Source: Uloborus plumipes
Taxonomy: Eukaryota; Arthropoda; Arachnida; Araneae; Uloboridae
Assembly (NCBI GenBank): GCA_038373865.1
Contig: JAXGGA010004681.1
Span: 21,586 to 85,585, forward strand
Length of the DNA stretch: 64,000 bases
Direction: 5' to 3'
Below, in pieces: positions 24,266-36,969 of this stretch (positions are counted from its first letter, which is position 1; the number at the start of each line of letters is the position of its first letter). A model generated the notes under the pieces. It ran no database searches, had not been told where the DNA came from, and saw only the letters and a program-made list of their open reading frames with translations. A program made the position numbers and the translations under genes.

Positions 24266-26084
24266 GCTTCATATATACTCATCAGGTTTTCTCGCAAAAA
24301 AATAAAAGTTTGGGTACTTTTCTAACAGCGGTTAAACTACAAAAAAATAAATAAATAAATAAATAAATATGACCAAAAATTCGAGACTAATATCAGCTCC
24401 CTCAACTGCATTATCGATTACATAATACGAAGACTATTTCCTTCAAGTCGAGCATTGATCTTCGTGCTGGATAACACCAAGTGAAATTTTATCCTGTGCA
24501 GCTGACCAAGCCAAAACGACTTTTGTTTGACCCGGTCGCTTCTCACGTTTGCCCTTTGTTCCAAGAAGATCTTGGTTACTTAACCTTGAAATTCTTGAAA
24601 GTCTACAAACAAAGCAAAAAACAGTCCTCTCCTCTCATGTTGGAAAAATTCTTGTTACATATTATTCACAGTTTAAGTATGTCATAAACTAACGAAAAGG
24701 ACATTATTTCTCGTTATTATGTAAGGACGTATCATTAATATGCGTCGCTGCTGAAATGACGTGAATTTCGGGGAAATTTCACTTAATAATATGCTTCAGA
24801 AATGTAATTTTGTTTTCTTCTTTTTTAATTAAAACACAGTAACACGAGCACTTGAATACAGATGCAATAATGGAAGTTGGAAGGTCTTCACTAAAGAAAA
24901 TCAAAATGATAGAAAAAACGGTGGGTTGTCGAATAAATGTGTAGTTTTGCATATTATTATAATTTGAGCTAAGTGTTCTGATGACTTAGCGTTAGTTAGA
25001 TCGCGAACCTCGCAAATTTGCCTTTGTCAACTACACATACGCATGCTCAATTAATAGCTTTTTTTTTGCCCTTCATTTGAGAACTGCTTATGCTATAGGG
25101 TAGTTATACGAAAACTGTGTGAAATATAAAGATCTCGGTTGTAACAGATTTATAACTAATGATAGGGAAACATAATAAATGCATCGAGCAATCTGATTGG
25201 GGGAAAATGAAAGAATTTGGAAGCATAAAAATAGCACTTCAAAGTCATATGTAACAAAAATCCGTTTTTTCCCCCTTAAAGTATGCTTTGTATTGTGTTA
25301 CATAAAAAGCTCGAAAAAATAATCCATTCAAGAAAAAATAGAAATCTTATAACTCGTAGTTGAAAAGAAAAAAATTATAGCAGAATCAAAGCAACACTAA
25401 GTTTCTTCATCAACTCTTAAAAGAAAAGAAATCGTTACGTAAAGCATAAGACACACACACACACAAGTGATGTAAGCATATGATTGAATTATAAGGAAAT
25501 AGAAAGGAATGTTGATGAATATAGCTCAAAAGAAATCTTGTTCAGCAACAAAATTATTGGTAATCCGCCCCTATAATTTATGTCCAAGTAACTTTTGCAG
25601 CTCAATTAGGATACAAGGATGTTTTGCAGATGCCGGATACGATGTAGCCATTTTGCCAAGTAGACGGATACATCGTTTCAAGCAACGTTATAACACTTAT
25701 GCACTAAAAAAATTAGTGATGAATCTTCTAGAGGACATAAAAGAAGTCAAGAGGCTGGTCTGATAAGATTTTGAAAGATTTACGTGAGAACTACGCCCAG
25801 GAGAATCTATAATGTTAATGAAACTAGCTTCCTTTCTGACGTAACAACTTGTTTGATAAAGTGAAAAAATGTTATGAACGGTAAGTGATTGAGAAACCTT
25901 TTAGCAGTTAATGTGTTGGGAAGTGTCAGGTAAAGATAAGAAAAAATCATTTTTTGTCAAAAGTTTGAGATGCTTTTGTGAAATAAAATGCTTATCAGTA
26001 ACTTAAAAATCATATGAAATGGCATTAAATCAAAACTAAAATTGTGTGCTACATATTTTTTTCATAGCATATAAGTTTTCAGTA
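24266..26084. other. AT-rich DNA, simple repeats only
   Basis: (AAAT)n lies near 24345-24368 and (AC)n near 25450-25466. An open frame at 25509-25763 has no recognisable domain and is not called as a gene. Confidence 0.35.
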
Positions 26085-27318
26085 GGGTCATTAGGGGTAA
26101 TTATGAACAAATTTTTACACTTTCGCACGCTATTTGCTCTCTGAATACCCATCAGAAACAACTACTAACTTCTCTGCTACACTGCGCGAACGTTTTTTTT
26201 TTTTTTAATTTTTGACTGCTGGAACTTTTTTAAAAATCCTCGTTCTTAATTACCCCATAATACATATGAACACTCTTTTCCCCCTGGCTTACCCTGGCTT
26301 TTCAAGGAATACCTTGACTTTATCATAAAAATGATATACCAGGAAGGGATATCTGGCTTTCTTTCTAGATTTTCGTTGAATTTTTGGTTTTTTTAGAGAA
26401 ATGTTCGAATACCTCTTCATAAAACTAATGTGCCAGTCATTGCCTTGCTCTCCATCTTTGAATCGAACGTGCAACCCATTAGCCAAAACAAAGTCTTAAA
26501 TAAGGCTTTTCAACTCTTCCTTGTCATAAGGAAACCCCATACGAGCCCTAGCAATTAGATATTTTGCTAAAGTAAGCTCCACATCAGTTGGTATGTTCGT
26601 TGGGCAACGTGCTCCCATCTTATCAATTTTGACTTTACCTTTAACTCTGTTATGCAAAACACCCGGTGGTATGGCATAGGTGTCCGCTGCTTCTCTGTAG
26701 GTCATATTCTCATTTGTAATATCATTCACAGCCTTCAATAAGTCTTCACTCGTGTATTGAGGAGGTGGCTTCTTCTTCACATAAGTGCGAGGCATTTGGA
26801 TGTTCAAACGTACATACAAATTTATATAAATCATTACAAAAGGTCGGCTCAGTTAAATGGTCAAAATAACTATTTAGATGACTTAGATTTTGACTTTAAG
26901 TGGAAAAAACTACTTTGGAAAAAATGTCCATAACTACCCCTTCCCAGAACAATACGGGGCAATTATGAACACCTTCCTTCAGGGTGCTAAATATAAGACA
27001 GCGAAACTGCAGTTGATTCCTGTTAAAGGTTTAACAACTGAAGGCAAATATAACTAAAACAATAACAATTTTATTAGTCCGAAAATGATGGAAAATGAAG
27101 ACTGTGAAAAACTGTTTGACAACTTTTGTGAAGAGGGTTAGGATAACTAAGAAAATGGCGGGTACAGTGCTGCCACATCAGTAAAAAAACATTCCGAACC
27201 TAATAATGAAGGTGTGAAGTTCCAGTAGCGACTGCTATTTGGTTCCTTCATTACATGCAGAAGCGCCAATGTCGTTTGTTCTGAATTACCCCATTTCCAC
27301 AATTACCATGCTTGACCC
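26085..27318. mobile_element. Tc1/pogo-type element, family C (GGGGTAATTATGAAC repeats), internally deleted
   Basis: The element is flanked by TA (26083-26084 and 27319-27320). Its ends are GGGTCATTAGGGGTAATT on the left and, on the minus strand, GGGTCAAGCATGGTAATT on the right. Five copies of GGGG(T/C)AATTATGAAC-like motifs start at 26094 and 26956 (forward) and at 26242, 26926 and 27278 (reverse). The minus strand encodes the DNA-binding half of a pogo-type transposase but no DDE domain. Confidence 0.78.
26289..26795 (-). pseudogene. Pogo/CENP-B-type transposase, DNA-binding half only, broken by one stop
   Basis: Translation starts MPRTYVKKK (Met at 26795), a start typical of pogo/Tigger-like transposases. 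It continues through a psq-type helix-turn-helix (LLKAVNDI...TYREAADTYAIPPGVLHNRV) into a second, CENP-B-type helix-turn-helix (WHISFMKRYSNISLKKP). A single in-frame TAA at 26496-26498 separates the two parts; the frame is otherwise continuous. The protein ends at 26289, well before any catalytic domain, and the element itself ends 200 bp later. A full family member would be several hundred residues longer. It is either a dead deletion derivative or a former DNA-binding-only product. Confidence 0.8.
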
Positions 27319-27890
27319 TATATGTTAAATTTATTTCGTGGTTTTGCTTCTGGCTGAAATAATGCAGGTTAAAATCACACGAAAACGGATTAAAATTCAT
27401 ACTTTGAGACCCCTTAACTGAAGAAAGCAATAGTCTCGAACAGAAATAACTATGGAGTTATAATAACCAAACATAGTACTACAATCAATAAATATAAATA
27501 TTACCGTGAAGTAGTGTTCCTGTAAAGAACTGTAGCGCACTGAAATGCGGCTTTTAGTCGTTTTGCTAAAAAAAAAGGGGGTGCACAACCTGAAAGTTTG
27601 GGAATTTTTACCGAGCGAAAAAAAATTTTTAGAAGGCTCAAAATATTAGAATGTGCACTTCTCATGACATAAAAAAATGAATATCAAAAAATGTCACTGT
27701 CTTATCTTGTTTGAATTTCAAAATAATGGCACTTAGTACTTGAGCTTTAATATCATACTTGAAAATGATAAACATTAAATCTGGTAAGTTAGTCGGACTA
27801 TTTTCTATCTATTCCTGTCAGGAAATCTATCTATTTAGCTGAGACATCAGCCACCGTCCGCAAGTTAAGCAGAAATCTCCAAAACCTTTA

Positions 27891-28034
27891 GGGCCCTGCT
27901 GCATATCAGCAGAAAACGCGACCAAAACCGAAAGCAGAAACCGAAAATCCCGGTACTTTCCATAGAAACACCATTCAATTCATTTTACGTTTCTGCTTTA
28001 TTTTTCTGCTTTACGTCAATGTGGTGCAGGGCCC
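27891..28034. mobile_element. 144-bp PIF/Harbinger-like MITE, copy 1
   Basis: It is flanked by TTA on both sides. The ends are GGGCCCTGCTGCATAT on the left and, on the minus strand, GGGCCCTGCACCACAT on the right. It has the same length and body as 28144-28287 and 52672-52815. A 3-bp TWA target and GGGCC-type TIRs point to PIF/Harbinger (Tourist-like). Confidence 0.82.
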
Positions 28035-28143
28035 TTACTTCAATCAATTAATCTAACCGACCATTAAAAATCTGGCAACTTTTTCAGTCGCACGAATGAA
28101 TTCTCATGCGTTCTGGCTTTAACGATTCAGAAATGAACTCTAA

Positions 28144-28287
28144 AGGCCCTGCTCCACATCAGCGTAAAACGCGACCGAAACTGAAGGCAGAAACCGAAAA
28201 TCCGGGTACTTTCCATAGGAACACCATTGAATCCATTTTACGCTTCTGCCTAATTTTTCTGCTTTACGTCGATGTGGAGCATGGCCC
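28144..28287. mobile_element. 144-bp PIF/Harbinger-like MITE, copy 2
   Basis: It is flanked by TAA (28141-28143 and 28288-28290). The left tip has A in place of the first G. It lies only 110 bp from copy 1 in the same orientation. It is closer in sequence to the distant copy at 52672 than to its neighbour, so it is an independent insertion and not a tandem duplication. Confidence 0.82.
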
Positions 28288-28596
28288 TAAATCTGTGTTG
28301 TGTGAATAAACTGACGAATAAACTATTCAGATATAAGGGATGCTTGTCATAAACATGCAGCTACGAGTATAATATAAATACAACAAAAAAGGTATGTTTC
28401 ATTTCTATGATTCAAAACATTTGTTCATTTTGTTACCATACTCTAGCATTTGTTTTGTGTACCATGTTGTAGTGTATTGGAAAAGTTTTAATGTTAAAAG
28501 TAAAAATCAAATTTCTTTTAAAAAATAGTTATTTTTAACTCATTATTTTTCGCAAACAAGAATTGTAACGATGTTGATTTTTAAAATTTCAATACT

Positions 28597-28690
28597 GTCG
28601 ACCTGCATAAACTAATACTGTCAGTTCCAAGAAATCTTATTCGAAGAGGACCCATCAGAGAGATTCCCAGGTTTCGACTTCCTATGTTAT
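28597..28690. mobile_element. Fragment of CTGTC..GCTTAA-type Tc1/pogo MITE
   Basis: 'atactgtcgacctgcataaa' followed by 'aatactgtcagttccaagaa' matches the left part of the element at 54044-54225. The right end is missing. Confidence 0.5.
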
Positions 28691-30546
28691 CCTACGGGCC
28701 AAAAATTCTTCGTATTTTCGCGATATCTTACCGGCAAATTAAGATTTTCGAATCTTTTTTTTTCTGACTAAATCTATGACGACAAATGCACGTTTTGATT
28801 TTGGCTGTGTTTCTTTAACATAATTCAATTTTTTTTTAAATGAACTTAAAAGTTCAACGGACAAAAAGTGAATTTTTAGACGAACCGTATGGAATATTCG
28901 AATTTTTTAAAAGATGAAATCATAGCGCTCGATCTTAGCTATCCAAAGAGTGAAAAATATTTTCGGTAGCTTTATTAGAACAATAGAAATCTGTACAAAA
29001 CTGAGCCTATTCCACATCACAAGCTAAAAATTTCCACCCCCTTATCGGAGGCAGGAGCAGGCTCCCCGCTGAGTGATGCATGGCTTTTTTTCGGGGGTTT
29101 GCGGGGGGGGGGAGTCATTCGGTCACTTGTGGCTGTAATCGGATACCCTCGGAAGAGCAAGTGTCCAAAAAGAGGTTGTCTTGCCTGAGTTCTCTTGAAA
29201 CGTGCACAAAGTGTTTTTGCTCTCCCTTGGGAATACGTGACGAAGACTTCTGTAGTTGTTTTGATGTTTATGCTTTTTAGATAAACAGTAATTCTGTATG
29301 GTTTTTCTTTAACTATGCATATTAGTATCAAACTTTAGTTTTTGAAAGATTTTAATCATGACGAAAGTGATTAGAAGACAAACTAAAGGCCGCTTATATT
29401 TATCTGCTCGTCGCAAGAAACGGAAATCGAAGGCAATGCATAATAAAACGAAATAAATTGAAATCAATGATGCTGCTCCTTTTTAAATATTTTTTGATAA
29501 GTTATACTACGATTTACAAAGTTAAAACATTACTCTCTTGTTTCCTGATTTAACAACAAAAGAGCTGTAGCCCAGAATCCTGCAATGAATTCAGACTATA
29601 GTATATTCGTAAAAATTTAGTTTAGAATTCTGTTGAAGAAAATAAAGCAATAAATTGATGTCTTGCGTCCCAGGGGGTTAGAACTCGGAACTAGGGATGC
29701 ACCGATTAATCAGTCATAATCGGCCACTTGGCCGATTATTAATAATCTGCAAAATCTTGGCGATTAGTCGGTGGGAAAATATTTTTTTCAAAAAATTTTT
29801 TTTTAAGTATAACGTCTCCAAGAAACCATATGATGAATAATTTTATTAACAGGAAAAAATTGTGGTTCCCTATAGTCTTAGAAACTCCTTTTAATGCGTA
29901 AATAGTCGGCATTTAGTCAATGAAAAAAAATAACATGAAATTGAAAAGAAGTATGAGCTGAGCGTCTATGCAAATTAAGCCCTGATTACTTGTCCTAACC
30001 CATCGTAGATCCCTGATTTATGAATTATTTTCTATCAATTAATATTTGGATCTTCAAAAAACCAAAAATGTCGTCTAAATATGTTGACCATTCAATTTTA
30101 TTATACACACAATCGAGGAATAGAAATAGAAATCGTAATCACAGTTATCGTATTAATGACGATTTTTAATGAAGGCTTCCCTGGATTACATAATGAAATT
30201 GTGTTTTTATCTTCATCTAATGCTGATAACAGGTAACGGGTAACAAACATATTATTTTTATTGCGAAAAATTTGTATTGCTTTGAAATCAGTTGAAAAAA
30301 CATAAATATTTAAATAGCTTTGATTAAACTAGCATACAAATAAATACCAGAGAGTAACAAGGATTAGTTTTTAGTGTCAATCGTTTTAAAATTTTCGATG
30401 CGTTGATAGTTTCTTTCTTTTTTTTTACATAGTTTATTTTATCTAGCATTTACTTGAGAAAAATAGGTGAAGTTTCGTAATGGAAACATCACCTCATTTC
30501 TAAAGTACATTTACACTAAAAAGAATAAAATAAAAATACTTTTGAA
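28691..30546. other. AT-rich DNA, no gene recognised
   Basis: It contains a G-run near 29101 in a slightly GC-richer patch (29030-29240). A worn hAT-like end at 29694-29780 starts 'TAGGGATGCACCGATTAATC' and contains repeated CGATTA words. Its partner end was not found. Confidence 0.35.
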
Positions 30547-30990
30547 AAAAAATTGAACCGACTTCCGAAGTTCAGTCGGCAATTGCTCTAAAAAGTAAAA
30601 AATATTTTTTGTCTTTGAACACCATCGACACTACATTTAAACATAAGTTTTGAAGTTGATCCAAAAACAATAAATAAAATGATGTTTAAATATTTTGCCA
30701 ACATTTTTCAGAGAAACCATTGGAAATTAAGAGCAGAATATTTGTACCATTACATAAATATGTGGTTGTCAATGCAATGCATACGAATGTGATTAAAGAA
30801 CCTGGAACTGGATCCATTAAAATTTACATTTATAGTTGAATTGTAGTTTCGTATTCTATTTAGTGTTTTTGCGCTGACTTCAAAACTTATGTTTAAAAGT
30901 AGTCTCGATGGTGTTCAAATAATAAAATTATTTTTTACTTTTTAGAGCAGTTGCCGACTGACGTTCTGAAGTCGGATCATTTTTTTTTAA
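30547..30990. mobile_element. Foldback MITE with long inverted ends
   Basis: The left end has 'ccgacttccgaagttcag' followed by 'tcggcaattgctctaaaaag'. The right end carries the reverse complement of nearly the same run, and both are followed inward by a 'cacCATCGA'-type segment. The matching arms are about 130 bp with gaps. The target duplication was not resolved. Confidence 0.65.
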
Positions 30991-31111
30991 ATATTTTTTT
31001 ACCTATGATTATAATCTAGTTATTGCTCACAATACTGTGCACGTTATTGCGCACCACATGTAATGTAGTGTGGTAAATAAGTAATTCTTCGTCGTGAGTT
31101 TTATAATTATG

Positions 31112-32205
31112 TATGGGCAAATTTGTGTTCCATACTGATTGCTCTTTTTGTTTTTAATTTAATAAAAAACTATTTTGGGAATATTTTTATGCGTCTTTTG
31201 TTCTATAATTCTGATTATCAACAATGTCAATAATTAATTATTATTCATTTAAAAAAAGGATATCACATTGAAATGTCATCCACATGTCCTGTTCCGCAGG
31301 TGTAATTTTCACAATCTATAGAATCTAGATTAAAAAAAAAATATTTAATTTTTTTCTCAAGAGTTTTTTATTTTTGAATGTGTATGTGTGCAAGATGTAC
31401 ATCACAAAAAAGCAAAATAATTTGAAAATAATGTCTCTAAAAATTAATCTAAACTGTGTCCCAGCGATTATCTGTCATCCACATGTCTGAAAAGTATAGA
31501 TATTTTTCTCTGAAATATTTTATTTAAAAATCTGGCTACACATTTTAAAATGTAGCATGGAACTTTGTTATTCCTGGCTGAAGATTAATTTTTGATAAAA
31601 AGCAAGCTAAACTCAACTTTCAAGGCAAGTGTTTTTCATCTTTGTCATTAACATGGCCTACAGAATGCAAGTAAAATGTACATGTAAAATATTTTTGATG
31701 ATGAATAGTCCTAAATCTTACATTTGTAGGTTCGAATTCGAAGTTTCGCCGAAAAATATTCAGATGTGACTTTTTGAGACCTTGTTACTTGTGTTTTGTT
31801 ATTCACATGCCCTTTTTCTAATGTCATTCACATGCTCCAATATGAGACACGTGGATGAATCAAAAGATAAACTATGACAGTACAATGTTTAAAAATTATG
31901 TCTAACAGTTTACAGGTTAAAAAATTTCATTTCTATACCTTTTGTGTTTGTGTTATTCACCTACCCATTGTGTCATCCACATGTTCTTTTTATCATTCAC
32001 ATATGCCTTCAAAAAAATAAAAATCCAAAAATGCAATAAAATACAAACATTTAAGCTCTGCTGATATTCTAGTTTAATTATGCAACTTATACTTTGCTGA
32101 TTTTTTTCTTACTACTTTGCTGATTTTTTTCAGATTTTTAATTTTAAATTCATTTTTTGAAATCTGCATATTAGAAATATTCCCGAATTTGTAGAATCAC
32201 CCGTA
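31112..32205. mobile_element. Tc1-type element, family D copy 1 (TGTCATCCACATGCCC repeats)
   Basis: It aligns along almost its full length with 45877-47021 in direct orientation. The right end on the minus strand is TACGGGTGATTCTACAAA. The left end lacks the GTGATTCTACAAAA stretch, as if deleted between two ATGGG words. Inside are about nine copies of TGTCATCCACATGCCC-like motifs (31274, 31473, 31643, 31798, 31822, 31972, 31992 and others). One copy is inverted (GACACGTGGATGAA, near 31847). No ORF is present. Confidence 0.8.
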
Positions 32206-32458
32206 TAATAAAATTATTGTAAATATGTGCGATAATCAGGGGCTGATTGAACCTGAAATTGCATGCAAATAATGATGGAGGTAGTATTTAGTGAACAAGA
32301 GGGGCAAGTTTGGATTGCGAAGTGATCGAAAATATACTTTTATCAACCGTGTGTCGGCTTTTGATTGACCGAGTGTTAGTGCTGCACTTCACAGGAAAAT
32401 GAAAAAGTTTATGAATAAACTGCGTATTCTTCTTGTACATAAATATACAGTAATATAA

Positions 32459-34057
32459 TAGTCCAGTCAAATTAGACATTAAAAGTGCAAATCGTGAAGT
32501 AGTTCTGAAATTTTAATATGTTGTTTGGGTCTCTTAGGGTAGTGTAAATCAGAGTTTCACCTTTCTAAAACCTGTGCTCGCTGCGAAACTATTAGCTGTG
32601 GTCTTATTGCGAAGCTGGAGAAAAGGAATGTTGTCTTTGTTCAGTCTCAAGATGTACGTTTAAATTCGGACAGAGTTGTTACAACTTCGTTGGCTTTCCA
32701 GTTCTCGAAGATGAAGAAAATGATACAAATATTTTGAGACAGAACAAAGACCACCTACTTTACCTGCAGCTTCGCGATAAAACCACAGCTAATAAAGACC
32801 CACAAAGGACAGAACAAAAGAAAAACATTGAGCTAAATTAACCTGTAAGTTTTTTTTAATTATGAAAATAATATTTTAATGAAGTGTTAAACTTTTTACA
32901 CAACTCTATGCATTTTTCTGTTGTCCAGTGCTCTCCTATTCTTATTAGAAAACAATTTTTCTCATTTCTCAAAAAAAAAAAAAAAAAAAATTCAATTTCC
33001 GAATTTTTTTTTTCTCAATTGTAAATGAAATATTAAACCTATAGACTACTGTTTAGGCTTGAATGAAAGCTGATTAGATGTACTGTAATTAAATCTCTAT
33101 CTTTTGTCTTGTGGAATAAGAATTTATGTCGATATTTGGTTCAAAATATGATCGAAGCATATTTTTTTCATTTTTCGCAAAAAATGACAAATTGTTGAAG
33201 TGCGATATCTCCTAAACTATTCGTCCTACAGAACGCCACTTGAGCCTAAATTGTTGCAAATTTAGTGTTCTTCAAAATGGGTATGCACACGTATCATCAA
33301 AAGTTGCATAGTTCAGGAGTGATTGGTCAAAATCTGAAAAAAGTCAGGATAAGACCACAGCCAACAAGATACAATCCTAAAAATAGCGAAAAAATGAGTG
33401 AAAATGACCTGTAAAGCTTTTTTAGAATTGTTAAAATAACTTTTCAATATAGTGTTACCCTTTTAATACCATTTTATGCATTTTTTTATTGTCCACTGCC
33501 CTCCTATTAATCTTAGGAAACGATTTTGCTCATTTTTCAAAATTTTAAATATTAATTTTTCGCTATTGTAAATGAAACATTGAACCTACAGACTACTGTT
33601 TGGGCTTGAATGAAAGCTGATTAAATGTACTGTAATTGCATGTCTATTTTTTGTCTTGTAAAATAGGAATTTATGTCGATATTTTGTCCAAAACATGATC
33701 AAAGCATAATTTTTTCACTTTTCGCCAAAAAACTCCATATTTCGAAGTACGATATCTCCTAAACTATTGGTCCTACAGAGCCTGACTTGAGCTTAAATTG
33801 TTGCGAATTTAGTGTTCTTTAAAATGGGTATGCTCATGTATAATCAAAAGTTGCATCGTTTAGGAGTTATAAAGGAAAAACTGAAAAATGTCCGAAAATT
33901 TCGCAGTTTTTCGCGAGTTTCGCAGCGAGCACAGGTTTTAGAAAGGTGCAAACTTAGAGTTACACTACCCTAAAAGACTCAAACAACATATTGAAAATTC
34001 AGAACTACATCGCGATTTGCGATTTCAGCTTTTTTTTTGCACAGATTGACTGGACTA
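32459..34057. mobile_element. 1.6-kb TIR element with long inverted ends and an internal direct duplication
   Basis: Both ends begin TAGTCCAGTCAA (the right one on the minus strand). The inverted similarity continues inward for ~130 bp through 'agtagttctga', 'atatgttgttt' and 'acctgtgctcgctgcgaaac'. Within the element a ~560-bp block is present twice in direct order (about 32770-33350 and 33355-33910), recognisable by 'tgttgtcca' ... 'agactactgttt.ggcttgaatgaaagctgatta' ... 'gcgatatctcctaaactatt'. There is no transposase and the superfamily is not assigned. Confidence 0.7.
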
Positions 34058-34590
34058 ATAAAGGCATTTTTATAAATCAAATTTATAAAACAAATAACGA
34101 AAGTATTAATTAAAAAATCCAATAAGGCTATAAAGAAAGTTGGGCACAAAACACCAAAAGTGTAGAACATTTCGGTCGAAACTCAAATGCCCCAAAAATA
34201 AAGACCAGTGGTTCTGAAGTGTGTCCAAGGCGAAAATCAGTTACAACAGCAATCTCTCCCCTCTTACATCTACTTTGCCAATAAATTTTGAGCGTTGAGA
34301 CTCCTCAGGGGTCGTCCGCGTCTTGTCCCCCAAACCTGTCAAGACGTCCACGCCCAGTGGGGGAAGGAAAAGAGTGTAGTTTTCTCTCTTTCAGTCGAAA
34401 GCTGGAAAAATTCTGTGTGATGTGTCCTCCAAGTTCACAACATTGACTTAAAATGTAATAATATTAAATAGATAGCTATATAAAGGACGTAAATAATGTT
34501 ACTCTTAAAAAGTTTCGAAACAAGCTAAGAAAACTGCAGAATAGTATAATAATTAAATATATATAAGTCCGTATGAAAAATATTAAAAAA

Positions 34591-34611
34591 GTAACTCATG
34601 ACATGAGTTAC
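34591..34611. repeat. 21-nt palindrome
   Basis: GTAACTCATG, one A, then CATGAGTTAC: perfect 10-bp arms. Confidence 0.75.
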
Positions 34612-35029
34612 AAACTCTCGGTGTTTTACTTTTTTCACTACATTATTTTTTGAAAAAGTTCATCATAGTGGATTGCTTACTCAAAGTTTTTTCCCTTATC
34701 CTCTTCTTCCACGTTATCGTTCGCCGTGTTTTACATTTACTATATCAATTTATTTTTGTCTGCAATGTTCATATTTATTTGCGCCCTTTAATTGATTATC
34801 TGTGCTTTGTTTTTTTTTTCTTTTGTAATGGCTACGTCAAAAAAGTTCAGATAGAGTAGTAGAATTTTGATTTATTTATTTACTTATTATTGATGGAATG
34901 TGAATGTTTTTCTTCCCCGTTGTTGGTAGAAACTGATATTATATATGTTTTCGCAAATAAATTGTTCCTAGTTAACTTAATAAATTTTTTCCCAGAAAAA
35001 TATATTTTCCAAAGCTGATCAATATTATT

Positions 35030-35166
35030 CGACAATTCGGGAAATTATTCGACTGAGCGGGAATCTTCAACATTGCGTCTACGGGGAAAGATTCACTTCC
35101 GAAAGATTTTATTTATATAAGCGGAGTATTCGTTCTTCCGTTACTCGAATTAAGCAGCGCTGACAC
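35030..35166. mobile_element. Worn copy of the CTGTC..GCTTAA-type MITE
   Basis: It shares 'gcgggaatcttcaacattgcgtc' and 'ataagcggagtattcgtt' segments with 54044-54225 and ends 'aattaagcagcgctgacact'. It is more diverged than the 54-kb copy. Confidence 0.55.
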
Positions 35167-35324
35167 TACTTACATGTACAAAGTTATGAAATAACTCGGT
35201 GTTACTACGGAATTTTATTTTACAATAAGTCTGAAAAACATTTTGGGAATACTTTTAGTTATAGCTTTTGAAAACTGGTTAAGAACAGTATTTACGTCCT
35301 TAACAGAATCTGAATGCCATCCAC

Positions 35325-35616
35325 CAAGGGCGGATCCAGAAATGCTCCAAGGGAGAGGCGGTTCTATTTTTTTTTCTACTTGCCCCTCTTTTTTTACCAC
35401 ATATAACTGGCTAACACATGTTCATGAAAAATGTTTCGGTCTTCAATTTCGAAAAAAATCCAGATCAGATCCCCGAATTCCAAGCACTTCTCATAGCATC
35501 ATCGAAGATCATCTAAAATTGCCTTTTTTGAACTTCAAAGTCGAAAAACTGCTGGAGAAGAGTCCCTCATGGGAGGGGCTATCGCCCCCATCGCCCTTCC
35601 CTTGTATCCGCCCCTG
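35325..35616. mobile_element. hAT MITE with CAGGGGCGGAT ends
   Basis: The left end is CAAGGGCGGATCCAG and the right end, on the minus strand, is CAGGGGCGGATACAAG. The flanks CCATCCAC and CTATCTAC match at 6 of 8. A right-truncated copy is at 55071-55325. No coding region is present. Confidence 0.7.
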
Positions 35617-36969
35617 CTATCTACCAAGGTCCCATACTGAAGAACTGTTTTCTGTTTCTTCATGCATTGTAATTCGATAGTGTAGCAACTTGATTGCCTT
35701 ATTTGCTTATTTGAGATTATCGCCTTTGATGAGAACACGCTTAAAACTGATTACTGCTAAGACGAATTACGGTTTGTTTAGCCGAACTGATTTCAAAGGT
35801 CCCTGGACGTTCATTTTAACGATGATCGATTGTAATGTAAATTTATTTTAAATTGATATATTTTTTTCTTTAATAAAATAACAAGAATATTTATAGAACG
35901 CACTTTTTGGAATAAGACCCCAAGTGCTGAATTCCGGCCCTGGTTGTTAAACAAAAAAGCTTGTTTGCAGTATATTCTAAATCTAAATTGATGTTCATTG
36001 CAACTGCTTTTAGTGTATTTATAGTATAAATACAAATACAGTGAAACCCTGATTTTACGTTTCTCAAGAAACTGGGTAAAAAACGTAAGACGTGGTGTGG
36101 ATACTACATAGAAAACACCCGCTGAAGAGATCTACTGAAAGAAACATAACTTGCGGTGGAAACATAAACTCATGGGACCTGAAACAGAGGTTTCATCGGA
36201 AGTGAAAATAACCAAAAAAGTTGTGTTTTAAAGTTAAATTGCACCGAAACTATTTGCGGAACCTTTGCATGATTGATAATTCCAAGTTCGTATGATCTTA
36301 TTCAAGTTCAGGGAACACTGGGGTATTGACGTTCAGCGGGCAATCCATAGTATTCATAGTGTATGGAGCTATTTAAAGCACAAATAATGATGAAAAATGG
36401 ACTGCTTAAATGTATAATTGCATTGAAGTTATTCGTTTAACCCTTGTACAAATCATTCTCTAAATGAATGTCTGCTACTAATACTTAATTTTGAGTATTT
36501 GCATAGTATACTACCACTCGTCTTTCACTTGAGTAGAAAGCAATGATACAAAAATAGTAAAAAATAAATCAATTATAATAATAATTAAATTGCATTGAAT
36601 CTTGTCACCTTACTTTTGCATGAATGTACCAGGTTTAATTTTGTATTGAGGAACTATCCAAGTTAAAGAGTAATTTAAATAATTGTCTGTAGCTACTTGG
36701 ATTGCTTATGTTATGCTCATAGTGAAGAGATAAACAAGTCAAAATATCGGCACAAAAAAGTTGCACAGAAAACTGAAAGGCCTTGAAGTAAGTTACGTAA
36801 TGCCTGCGTGATTATTTCAGAAATTCACTAGAAATAATTTGCATAGTTAATGTAAATATTTACCAGTATTCTTAGTATCCCCATGAAATGTCAGTTTTTT
36901 TGCAATACACTAACTTCCTGAATACAATTAATTTATAAGCACGCACGTGTATTCTTGACTCTTTATTAG

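Noticed and set aside
25509..25763. 84-codon ORF as a small gene
   Set aside because: There is no signal peptide, domain, conserved motif or promoter context. Its composition is like the surrounding AT-rich DNA.
32940..33010. Poly-A tail of a retroposed transcript
   Set aside because: The A-run is internal to the TIR element at 32459-34057 and no upstream cDNA-like sequence or target duplication is present.
35243..35680. 145-codon ORF on the plus strand
   Set aside because: It runs through the hAT MITE at 35325-35616. The long frame is a by-product of the element, whose truncated copy at 55071 gives different broken frames.
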